Assembly: GCA_028679935.1 (NCBI GenBank)
Contig: JAJRAL010000174.1
Location: 1-5,374 of the forward strand
Direction of reading: 5' to 3'
DNA: 5,374 bases
Source: Methanomassiliicoccales archaeon
GTDB taxonomy: Archaea > Thermoplasmatota > Thermoplasmata > Methanomassiliicoccales > UBA472
Shown here: positions 1-5,374 of the stretch, piece by piece
Position numbering within the stretch: the stretch's first letter is position 1
Layout: every line of letters starts with the position of its first letter
Position numbers and translations under genes: made by a program
The notes under the pieces: generated by a model
What the model saw: only the letters and a program-made list of their open reading frames with translations
Databases searched by the model: none
Told to the model about the DNA's origin: nothing

Positions 1-1
1 C

Positions 2-1570
2 GCCATCGAAGGCGACAGCATGGTGGCGCTCAGCTGGAACGAGGTGAACTACTCCGGGCCTGGCGCTCTCGTCTATCATCTGTACCGCGACGGCAATCTC
101 ATCTGGAACGGGAGCGCGACTGCCAGCGTGGACTCTCCCCTGACGAAGGGCGTGCAGTATTCCTATTGCGTTTCCGCCTCGAACGATATCGGTTTCGGCC
201 CGAACAGCAGCGCGGTCCTGGCCACGCCGTTCGGCGTACCAGACGCTCCTTGGGGATTGATCGCGACCTCAGGTGATGGTCGGATTTCGCTCGGCTGGGA
301 CTCGGTCAATTACAGCGGGCCGGGGATCGTGGTCTACCACCTGTTCAGGAACGGCGTGTTGATCTGGAATGGGAGCCTCCTCCTTCTCGAGGACGTCGGT
401 CTGACCAATGGCATCTCCTACGAGTACTGCGTGTCGGCCTCCAACTCGGTCGGCTGGAGCGCGAACTCCTCGTCCGCGAGCACGAGCCCGGAGGGTCCGC
501 CTACATCCCCGGTCGGGCTGCGCGCGGAAGCGGGCGACGGCTTCGTGCTGCTCTACTGGAGCGTTCCGCAATACGCAGGACCGGGGACTCTCACGTACCA
601 TCTCTACCGCAACGACACGCTGATCTGGAGCGGAGAGGGTCTGGAGCACAACGACACGATGGTCATGGATCTCATAGAGTACTCCTACCAGCTCGCCGCC
701 GAGAATGCCATCGGTCAAGGGCCGAACTCCTCAGCGGTCCACGCTACACCGATGCCAAAGGAGATGACGCCGACCGTCCCGAGGGATCTGAACGCAACTG
801 CAGGCGTCGGCAATGTCACCCTGAGGTGGGATGCGCCGAGCCACAGCAACGCTTCGGCGGTAATCGGCTACAACGTATCCTACGGCGATTCCCCGCTCTC
901 GTTTTCGAACAATCTGACAACGGACGGGCTCTCCTGCGTCATCGGCGGCCTCCAGAAGGGACGAGAGTATTGGTTCGCCGTCTCAGCTCGGAACGCCGCG
1001 GGCGAAGGGCCGGCATCCGAAGCGATATCGGCCATACCATACGGAAAGCCAGACGCTCCGACGGGTCTCAACCTCGTCGCCGGCAACGAGCGGATCGGGA
1101 TGAACTGGACCGCTCCTCCGTATTCCGGCCCGGGAACGCTCACCTACCACGTCTTCCGTGACGGAGCGCTGATCTGGTCCGGCGGCTCCCTCGTCTATCA
1201 AGACCTCGGGCTGATGAAAGGTCGATCGTACTCGTACGAGGTGTCCGCGAACAACAGCGTCGGCCGGGGACCGAACTCGACTTCGGCAACGGCCACTCCA
1301 TTTGGTGTCCCCTCCGTTCCGCGCGGCCTCAACGCGACCCCGAGCGACCTCGGCCTGACACTGAACTGGAGCCTCCCGACGTATGTCGGTCCGGGCACGT
1401 TCACATATCACCTCTATCGCGACGGACTGGCGCTGTGGAACGGCACCGCGACAAGCTTCCTCGACGCCGGCGCGATCGACCACCAGTGGCACAACTACAC
1501 TGTAGTCGCGAGCAACTCCGTCGGGCACGGGGACAACGCGACCGCCATCCAAGCGAAGCTGGACGCGGTC
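2..1570 (+). repeat. Tandem FN3 domain-coding repeat, 261-bp unit
   Basis: The Tyr codon of the Y-x-G-P-G signature falls at nt 50, 311, 572, 1121 and 1382. Neighbouring copies are therefore exactly 261 bp (87 codons) apart, apart from the 549 bp between 572 and 1121. That gap equals one 261-bp unit plus a 288-bp step that holds the divergent fourth domain. Protein-level similarity between copies is high, but the nucleotide sequence has drifted, mostly at third codon positions, so these look like old duplications kept by selection. Confidence 0.8.
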
Positions 1571-1681
1571 GTCATCAATCCCGCCGATTACACCGCGATC
1601 TTCGCCGTCGCCGGTGCGGCCTCGGTGCTCGCGGTTCTGATGGGAGCATTGATGGCCTGGAGCGCGCGCAGGAAGAGCTAG
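2..1681 (+). CDS. Membrane-anchored surface protein with six fibronectin type III domains (5' partial)
   Basis: The frame is open to the left edge, so the true start, any signal peptide and further domains lie outside. The ATG at 20 is internal: the six codons before it read AIEGDS, which fits the first strand of a fibronectin type III (FN3) domain. Six FN3 domains can be seen, at about nt 2-241, 242-502, 503-766, 767-1051, 1052-1312 and 1313-1570. Five are one subtype with the signature Y-x-G-P-G, then YHLYRDG and LIWNG, and later ASNSVGxGPNSS. The fourth is a more conventional FN3 domain without this signature. The last 30 residues (from nt 1589) form one hydrophobic helix ending in the basic tail ARRKS, so the array should sit outside the cell with the C-terminus inside. 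There are about 22 N-x-S/T sequons, which suits an archaeal glycosylated surface protein. FN3 arrays generally serve adhesion or act as spacers; no catalytic domain is visible, so the specific role is unknown. The family call is secure, the cell-surface location is likely. Confidence 0.9.
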   Translation, partial: AIEGDSMVALSWNEVNYSGPGALVYHLYRDGNLIWNGSATASVDSPLTKGVQYSYCVSASNDIGFGPNSSAVLATPFGVPDAPWGLIATSGDGRISLGWDSVNYSGPGIVVYHLFRNGVLIWNGSLLLLEDVGLTNGISYEYCVSASNSVGWSANSSSASTSPEGPPTSPVGLRAEAGDGFVLLYWSVPQYAGPGTLTYHLYRNDTLIWSGEGLEHNDTMVMDLIEYSYQLAAENAIGQGPNSSAVHATPMPKEMTPTVPRDLNATAGVGNVTLRWDAPSHSNASAVIGYNVSYGDSPLSFSNNLTTDGLSCVIGGLQKGREYWFAVSARNAAGEGPASEAISAIPYGKPDAPTGLNLVAGNERIGMNWTAPPYSGPGTLTYHVFRDGALIWSGGSLVYQDLGLMKGRSYSYEVSANNSVGRGPNSTSATATPFGVPSVPRGLNATPSDLGLTLNWSLPTYVGPGTFTYHLYRDGLALWNGTATSFLDAGAIDHQWHNYTVVASNSVGHGDNATAIQAKLDAVVINPADYTAIFAVAGAASVLAVLMGALMAWSARRKS

Positions 1682-1712
1682 TGATGTCGTTCGTCGTTTG
1701 GGCTCAGGGGAA

Positions 1713-1744
1713 TTGAAAGAAAAGTGCGAGGGCACGAGGCCCTC
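1713..1744 (-). terminator. Hairpin plus T-rich tract, likely end of the ABC operon
   Basis: On the minus strand a perfect 6-bp GC-rich stem (GAGGGC/GCCCTC, nt 1728-1733 and 1739-1744, 5-base loop) is followed by GCACTTTTCTTTC. This lies about 50 bases past the permease stop codon. Archaeal termination relies mainly on T-tracts, and the T-rich side is on the minus strand, so I assign it to the ABC operon. On the plus strand the hairpin is followed only by TGGGTTTG, a weaker candidate end for the surface-protein gene. Confidence 0.5.
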
Positions 1745-1791
1745 TGGGTTTGAAGGCAGTTCTCAGCATGATGATGCGGGTCCTCGCCTGC

Positions 1792-2895
1792 CTATGCCTC
1801 CTTCCACGACATCAGCTTCGACGACAGAAGCGCGAAGAACACACCTATCGCGAGCACGATTGCTAGGTTGATCAGCGCCGATCCGGTGTTGCCGTAGACC
1901 ATCGTGTCCCTCAGTCCGTTGTTCAGGTAAGTCAGCGGCATGAAGTACGCCGCCGCCTGGAGGAAGCCCGGGTACGACTCGATCGGGAAGAAGCTGCCCG
2001 CGAGGAACATCATCGGGAAGCCGATCGCGTTCGAGATCGCCATGCCCGTCTCCGCGTCCTTGATCACCGTACCGAGCAGCATCCCCAGACTGATGAAGAG
2101 GAAGCAGCCCGCCAGGATGAAGACGAACGCCAGCGGGGTCAACGGCACGCTCATGCCGAAGACTAGTACGCCGACCGCGTAGGTCACGAGCAGCGAGGCG
2201 GTGAGCATGACCGCATACACCACGAACTTCGTCGTCAGCCATTCGTACTTCTTGATCTTCGTCGTCGCGAGGAGCTTGAAGTAGCCCTTGGTGCGGTACA
2301 TCGAGCAGATCTCGGTCATGCCGTAGAGCGCCACGCTCATCACCATCATGCCGATGATGCCGGGCAGGAAGAAGTCCATGTAGTTGTAGTTCTTGGTGTT
2401 CGGAAGCGTCTGCGCCTCCACCCCCAGGACCGGTTGCGCCTGCGCAAGCTGGAAGTTCATCGCCTCGACCACGCCGTTCGTTGCGCCCTGGGCCATCTGG
2501 TAGGTCGATTTCGACGGGTCTCCATAGAGAACGACCGTCGCCAGCGACGCGTTCTGGTCCGAAGCGCACCGCGCCACGTCCTCCGAGAAACCGACGGGGA
2601 TCTTGAGCGCGATCGACAAGGAGTGGTCCTTGATGTAGGCGCCCAGGTCCGCCGAGGCGGGAACCATCTCGACCTTCACGACGCCAGATTGGTTGAGGGC
2701 GTCGAGGAACTGGATCGAAGCAGGCCCGTCGTCGAGATTCTGCACCGGCAGCGAGACCGCGCTCGTCGTCTGCGAGAACATCGCGCCGAAGAGCGCCATG
2801 AGCATTATCGGCATGATGAAGGTGAAGAACATCCCCGCCTTGGAGCGGGTGTACTGCCGAGCGTAGGACTTGAGGTCGGCCAGGAAGCGGCTCAC
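1792..2895 (-). CDS. ABC-2 type transporter permease
   Basis: This 367-residue protein is the membrane subunit of an ABC exporter. It has the ABC-2 topology: an N-terminal helix at about 21-41, an extracytoplasmic domain at about 42-173, then a bundle of five helices at about 175-195, 224-247, 255-275, 287-306 and 340-358. The stretch at 293-330 (FPMMFLAGSFFP, then YFMPLTYLNNGLRD) is typical of the family, and RTKGYFKLLATTKIKK (201-216) is a plausible coupling region to the ATPase. The start is GTG at 2895. Its first four bases, GTGA, contain the TGA stop of the upstream ATPase gene, so the two are translationally coupled. The length is normal for an ABC-2 permease with one large external domain, as in the ABC2_membrane_3 type. 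A pair of identical subunits with two ATPases is the expected complex. The substrate cannot be read from the sequence; relatives export drugs, lipids or peptides. Confidence 0.92.
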   Translation of the reverse strand: MSRFLADLKSYARQYTRSKAGMFFTFIMPIMLMALFGAMFSQTTSAVSLPVQNLDDGPASIQFLDALNQSGVVKVEMVPASADLGAYIKDHSLSIALKIPVGFSEDVARCASDQNASLATVVLYGDPSKSTYQMAQGATNGVVEAMNFQLAQAQPVLGVEAQTLPNTKNYNYMDFFLPGIIGMMVMSVALYGMTEICSMYRTKGYFKLLATTKIKKYEWLTTKFVVYAVMLTASLLVTYAVGVLVFGMSVPLTPLAFVFILAGCFLFISLGMLLGTVIKDAETGMAISNAIGFPMMFLAGSFFPIESYPGFLQAAAYFMPLTYLNNGLRDTMVYGNTGSALINLAIVLAIGVFFALLSSKLMSWKEA

Positions 2896-3818
2896 CGCGC
2901 CACCCCCTCGGCCTTCTTGGAGATCAGGCTGAGGAAGACGTCCTCGAGCGTGTCCCTCTTGATGCTCATGTCCTTGACCTCGACGCCCGCCTCGGAGAGG
3001 CCCGCGAACCAGTGTTCGATCCTCGAGGGATCGGGCACGCCAACAATCACGTCCTCGTTCACTAGCGTCGCATCGACGCCCTGGCGGCGCATCTCCTCCA
3101 GGCCCCTCTGGCCCGCGCCGAATAGGGTCACGGTCGCGCTCCGTCCGAACTCCTGGATGATCTGCCTCGGGCTGCCCTCCGCGACTATCTTGCCCTTGTT
3201 CATGATCGCGATGTGGTCCGACAGCACCTCGGCCTCGTCGAGGTAGTGTGTCGTCAGGAAGATCGTCGTCCCGCTCTTCTTCAGCGAGACGATCAGCTCC
3301 CAGAGGTCGCGCCTCGCCTTCGGGTCAAGTCCGGTCGTCGGCTCGTCGAGGAAGAGCACCTCAGGCCGATTGACCATCGCGAGCGCGATGCCTAGCTTCC
3401 TCTTCTCCCCGCCGGACAGGTGCTTCGAGAGCGCGTTCTCCCGGTGCGCCAGGTCGACGCTGCAGAGCAGCTCGTGGCACTCCTGCTTGCTCAGCTTGCG
3501 CCCGTAGAGAGCCGCCCAGTACTCGACCGCCTCGATCGGCTTGAGATTCTCGAACGGCTCGAAGTCCTGGGGCAGGATGCCGACCTTGCCCCGTATCTTC
3601 CCGTAGCCGTTCGTGACGTCGACGCCGAGTATGTGTGCCGACCCGGACGTCGGGTTTCTCAGTCCCTCGAGTATCTCCACGGTCGTCGTCTTGCCGGCGC
3701 CGTTGTGCCCGAGGAGCGAGAAGATCTCGCCCGATTGGACCGAGAAGCTGACGCCATCGACGGCCCGCACGTCCTCGTACGTCTTGTTGAGGCCGTCGAC
3801 CACGATCGCGGTCGTCAT
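2892..3818 (-). CDS. ABC transporter ATP-binding protein (exporter type)
   Basis: This 308-residue cytoplasmic ATPase powers the permease encoded directly downstream. All nucleotide-binding motifs are intact: Walker A GHNGAGKTT (37-45), Q-loop Gln84 in ILPQ, signature LSGGE (134-138), Walker B VLFLDEP with Asp158 and catalytic Glu159, D-loop GLD (163-165) and H-loop His191. After about residue 225 comes a C-terminal extension ending in TLEDVFLSLI, as in the DrrA/CcmA-like ATPases that partner ABC-2 permeases. The ATG start at 3818 is preceded by GGTGGG with a 3-base spacer, and the N-terminus IVVDGLNKTY aligns with the usual first strand, which supports this start. The gene is first in a two-gene operon and ends in a 4-base overlap with the permease. 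No convincing TATA box was found upstream on the minus strand. Function as an export ATPase is secure; the transported compound is unknown. Confidence 0.95.
   Translation of the reverse strand: MTTAIVVDGLNKTYEDVRAVDGVSFSVQSGEIFSLLGHNGAGKTTTVEILEGLRNPTSGSAHILGVDVTNGYGKIRGKVGILPQDFEPFENLKPIEAVEYWAALYGRKLSKQECHELLCSVDLAHRENALSKHLSGGEKRKLGIALAMVNRPEVLFLDEPTTGLDPKARRDLWELIVSLKKSGTTIFLTTHYLDEAEVLSDHIAIMNKGKIVAEGSPRQIIQEFGRSATVTLFGAGQRGLEEMRRQGVDATLVNEDVIVGVPDPSRIEHWFAGLSEAGVEVKDMSIKRDTLEDVFLSLISKKAEGVAR
2900..2909 (-). promoter_or_regulatory. Ribosome binding site of the permease gene, inside the ATPase gene
   Basis: On the minus strand GAGGGGGTGG lies 4 bases before the GTG start at 2895 and within the last codons of the ATPase gene. 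It supports the GTG as the true start and points to coupled or independent re-initiation at the GTGA overlap. Confidence 0.55.
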
Positions 3819-3821
3819 GTT

Positions 3822-3827
3822 CCCACC
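3822..3827 (-). promoter_or_regulatory. Ribosome binding site of the ABC ATPase gene
   Basis: GGTGGG on the minus strand ends 3 bases before the ATG at 3818. It resembles the GGTG core of archaeal Shine-Dalgarno sites and implies that the ATPase mRNA has a 5' leader. Confidence 0.45.
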
Positions 3828-3938
3828 ACTGGGTCGCCTTCCGGATTTCTACCATGATCGGGAATCCCGCAGCTTTCTGCCACCGTTGCCCACTGAATCG
3901 CTTTGACGCGAGTCATTTTCCTCACGGGTGTCCGAGCG

Positions 3939-3988
3939 GTGGTCACTTTACTTGGGCGGGACGGGCATAAGTGACCGCAAGTGACCAC
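3939..3988. promoter_or_regulatory. Three-copy AAGTGACC repeat cluster, possible operator
   Basis: The 10-base sequence GTGGTCACTT (3939-3948) is the exact reverse complement of AAGTGACCAC (3979-3988). A third copy of the 8-base core AAGTGACC is at 3969-3976, in direct orientation and 10 bp from the copy at 3979-3986, close to one helical turn. The cluster lies between the divergent ABC operon and the PPK2 gene, about 40 to 95 bp upstream of the TATA-like box of the latter. This is the arrangement expected of a binding site for a dimeric or multimeric regulator. It could instead fold as a 10-bp stem with a 30-base loop. The protein that would bind is unknown. Confidence 0.45.
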
Positions 3989-4028
3989 ATCCGCGACGAC
4001 CTCTCGCAGGAATCCGTTTCGGGCCAGC

Positions 4029-4037
4029 TTCTATATT
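4029..4037 (+). promoter_or_regulatory. TATA-like promoter element of the PPK2 gene
   Basis: TTCTATATT is the most AT-rich patch in the divergent spacer and resembles an archaeal TATA box. With the usual spacing of about 25 bases, transcription would start near 4058-4062. That leaves a leader of roughly 15 bases, which contains the ribosome binding site before the ATG at 4076. The upstream BRE purines are not clear. Confidence 0.5.
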
Positions 4038-4066
4038 CTCGTTCTTCCGTAGTCGTCACGTCGTGC

Positions 4067-4072
4067 GAGGGG
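4067..4072 (+). promoter_or_regulatory. Ribosome binding site that decides the PPK2 start
   Basis: GAGGGG sits 3 bases before the ATG at 4076. Together with the TATA-like element at 4029-4037 it favours this ATG over the in-frame GTG at 3971, which lies upstream of the promoter. Confidence 0.5.
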
Positions 4073-4075
4073 CAC

Positions 4076-4978
4076 ATGGTCAGGAAGAAGCTCGTCAGGC
4101 AGTGCACCGTCAAAGGAGGAAAGAAGGTCGACCTGTCCGAGTACAAGACGGACTGGGCGATGAGCGATGAGCTCAGGGACGGCGACGAGGAGTCGGTCAA
4201 GGAACAGGCCGCTCAGATATTGGAGAGGAACAAGCAGTCATTGGCTGCGGCGCAGGAGCTGCTCTGGGCCAGCAACACGTGCTCCGTTCTCATAGTCCTT
4301 CAAGGAATGGATGGCGCCGGCAAGGACGGCACGATCAAGCATGTGATGTCGGGGGTCAACCCGCAAGGCTGCAAGGTCCACAGCTTCAAGGTCCCGACGC
4401 CGGAAGAGATCGATCACGACTTCCTCTGGCGCTACTCGCGGTGCCTGCCCGGGAGGGGCGAGATCGGCATCTTCAATCGCTCATACTATGAGGACGTCCT
4501 CGTCGTCAGGGTGCACCCCGAGCTCCTGGACGCGCAGCGCATGCCTCCGGGGAATAGGGGCGAGAAGTTCTGGAAGGAACGCTACAAGGACATCAACGCA
4601 TTCGAAAGGCACCTCTCGCAGAACGGCACCCTGATCCTGAAGTTCTTCCTCCACATCTCGAAGGAGGAGCAGAGGAAGCGACTGCTGAAGCGCCTGGACG
4701 ATGCGGACAAGCTCTGGAAGTTCGATCCCGCCGACCTCAAGGAGCGGGCGTTCTGGGACGATTACGTGAGGGCGTACGAGGCGATGCTGACCGAGACGAG
4801 CACGAAGCACGCCCCCTGGTACATTGTACCCTCGGACCACAAGTGGGCGGCCAGGGCGCTAGTCGCGGACATCGTGGCGACGGAGATCGAGAGATTGGAC
4901 CTCAGCTATCCCAAGGTCCCTGAGGAGAACAAGAAGCTGATCGCGGTCGCCCGCAAGGAGCTAGACGAGGAGAGATAG
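4076..4978 (+). CDS. ppk2: Polyphosphate kinase 2 family polyphosphate:nucleotide phosphotransferase
   Basis: This 300-residue protein belongs to the PPK2 family, which moves phosphate between inorganic polyphosphate and nucleoside mono- or diphosphates in the cytoplasm. The P-loop kinase fold is shown by Walker A GMDGAGKDG (77-85), followed by TIKHVMSGVNPQG. The Walker B region is GIFNRSYYEDV (131-141), and the lid at about 200-216 contains KRLDDADKLWKF. The end of the domain has APWY (246-249) and SDHKWAAR (253-260). The preceding region with DLSEYKTDW (19-27) and a predicted helix at 38-64 is also usual. It is a single-domain form of normal length. The frame stays open back to a GTG at 3971, but those 35 extra residues are not family-like and overlap the promoter, so I choose the ATG at 4076. 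Whether it prefers AMP, ADP or both (class I, II or III) cannot be settled by eye; the overall motif set resembles the subgroup described as PPK2-related, and class I or III seems likelier than II. It is divergent from the ABC operon and convergent with the downstream gene, so probably monocistronic. Confidence 0.93.
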   Translation: MVRKKLVRQCTVKGGKKVDLSEYKTDWAMSDELRDGDEESVKEQAAQILERNKQSLAAAQELLWASNTCSVLIVLQGMDGAGKDGTIKHVMSGVNPQGCKVHSFKVPTPEEIDHDFLWRYSRCLPGRGEIGIFNRSYYEDVLVVRVHPELLDAQRMPPGNRGEKFWKERYKDINAFERHLSQNGTLILKFFLHISKEEQRKRLLKRLDDADKLWKFDPADLKERAFWDDYVRAYEAMLTETSTKHAPWYIVPSDHKWAARALVADIVATEIERLDLSYPKVPEENKKLIAVARKELDEER

Positions 4979-5025
4979 GCGGCGCGTCTTCTAGCCGAAT
5001 CGCATCGGTCGCTCGATCGCATGCC

Positions 5026-5374
5026 TCATGCCGTCGCCGGGGGTTCCCGCAGCTTCTTGCGAACCGCCAGGTAGAGCAGAGTCGTATAGACGACCATGAT
5101 TGCCGAGACGACTATCCCGAACACGAACAGGCCCTTGACGAAGTCGTTCGTCACCCATGAGAGGAGGAATTGGAGCGACGAGGGCAGGACGTCGGCGATG
5201 TGCGAGAAGTCGAATGGGAACGTGATCATGAACCAGATCGAGACGATGATGAAGAACCCAGTGCTGATGATGTCGAGTATCCGGGTGGCGTTCCTCCGGC
5301 CGAGAATGAGCCTGCCCAGGGGCGGCAGCATTCCGACGACGATCCAGGCGAAGAACAGGATCTGGTCGCCCGTC
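5026..5374 (-). CDS. Small multi-pass membrane protein of unknown function (5' partial)
   Basis: The reading frame is open to the right edge. The codons before the ATG at 5331 read TGDQILFFAWIVVG and form the start of a hydrophobic segment, so that ATG is probably internal and the gene begins outside the window. In the 115 visible residues there are three likely membrane segments: about 5-22, 32-54 and 78-104. A polar, basic loop GRRNAT separates the first two, and a loop of about 24 residues (DFSHIADVLP to TND) separates the last two. The C-terminus is charged (RKKLREPPATA). I recognise no family and no catalytic motif. The gene is convergent with the PPK2 gene, with 47 bases between the stop codons and no clear terminator. 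The clean coding pattern and the hydrophobic segment across the edge argue for a real gene. Confidence 0.7.
   Translation of the reverse strand, partial: TGDQILFFAWIVVGMLPPLGRLILGRRNATRILDIISTGFFIIVSIWFMITFPFDFSHIADVLPSSLQFLLSWVTNDFVKGLFVFGIVVSAIMVVYTTLLYLAVRKKLREPPATA

Noticed and set aside
269..1735. Long minus-strand reading frames opposite the surface protein (for example 269-718, 880-1143, 983-1735, 1198-1404)
   Set aside because: They are antisense to a well-supported FN3 gene, have low-complexity Arg/Gly/Val-rich translations and no recognisable domains. GC-rich coding DNA readily yields such shadows.
1763..2569. Second minus-strand frame inside the permease gene, 268 codons
   Set aside because: It overlaps the permease in another frame and its product is Arg/Gly/Asp-rich with no membrane segments or motifs, while the permease frame shows a complete family pattern.
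2434..3857. Plus-strand frames opposite the ABC genes (2434-3246, 3420-3857, 3613-3906)
   Set aside because: Their translations are Arg-rich and repetitive with no family likeness, and the ABC ATPase on the other strand has every expected motif.
3944..3956. AAGTAAAG on the minus strand as a TATA box for the ABC operon
   Set aside because: The match to an archaeal TATA box is poor and it would give a leader of about 100 bases; I cannot support it from sequence alone.
3939..3988. The repeat cluster as a CRISPR array or tRNA-like structure
   Set aside because: Only three 8-base cores in mixed orientation, with no regular spacers and no cloverleaf; a regulatory site is the simpler reading.
3943..4200. 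Minus-strand 85-codon frame across the divergent spacer
   Set aside because: It is Ser/Thr-rich without motifs, and covers the promoter and the start of the PPK2 gene; no ribosome binding site was seen.
4979..5025. Possible terminator between the PPK2 gene and the membrane protein gene
   Set aside because: There is no convincing stem followed by a T-tract on either strand; the small CGATCG palindrome is too short to count.

Overview
The window reads most naturally as a piece of an archaeal chromosome, probably of a Thermoplasmatota-like lineage. The evidence is indirect. It has a TATA-like element at a sensible distance from a start codon, compact GTG/ATG starts with GAGG/GGTGG-type ribosome binding sites, and a long fibronectin type III surface protein rich in N-glycosylation sequons that ends in one membrane helix and a short basic tail. 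Base composition looks GC-rich (roughly 60 percent by eye), which produces many long shadow reading frames. The lineage is an inference; no rRNA or other phylogenetic marker is present.

Layout, left to right. Positions 2-1681 (+) hold the C-terminal part of a cell-surface protein made of six fibronectin type III domains, cut by the left edge. A short convergent spacer (1682-1791) carries a hairpin followed by a T-rich tract on the minus strand, a likely terminator for the next operon. Positions 1792-3818 (-) hold a two-gene ABC exporter: the ATPase comes first (3818-2892) and the ABC-2 type permease second (2895-1792), joined by a 4-base GTGA overlap. A divergent intergenic region (3819-4075) contains three copies of an 8-base motif, AAGTGACC, two direct and one inverted, followed by a TATA-like box. 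Positions 4076-4978 (+) encode a single-domain polyphosphate kinase 2 family phosphotransferase. Positions 5026-5374 (-) hold the C-terminal part of a small multi-pass membrane protein of unknown function, cut by the right edge.

The genes do not form one obvious pathway. The ABC pair is a self-contained export system with unknown substrate. The PPK2 enzyme would interconvert polyphosphate and nucleotides in the cytoplasm. The surface protein would be anchored in the membrane with its domain array outside. The only regulatory link suggested by the sequence is the repeat cluster between the divergent ABC and PPK2 genes. I did not find a clearly new biological system; the repeat cluster and the regular domain array are the most worthwhile leads.
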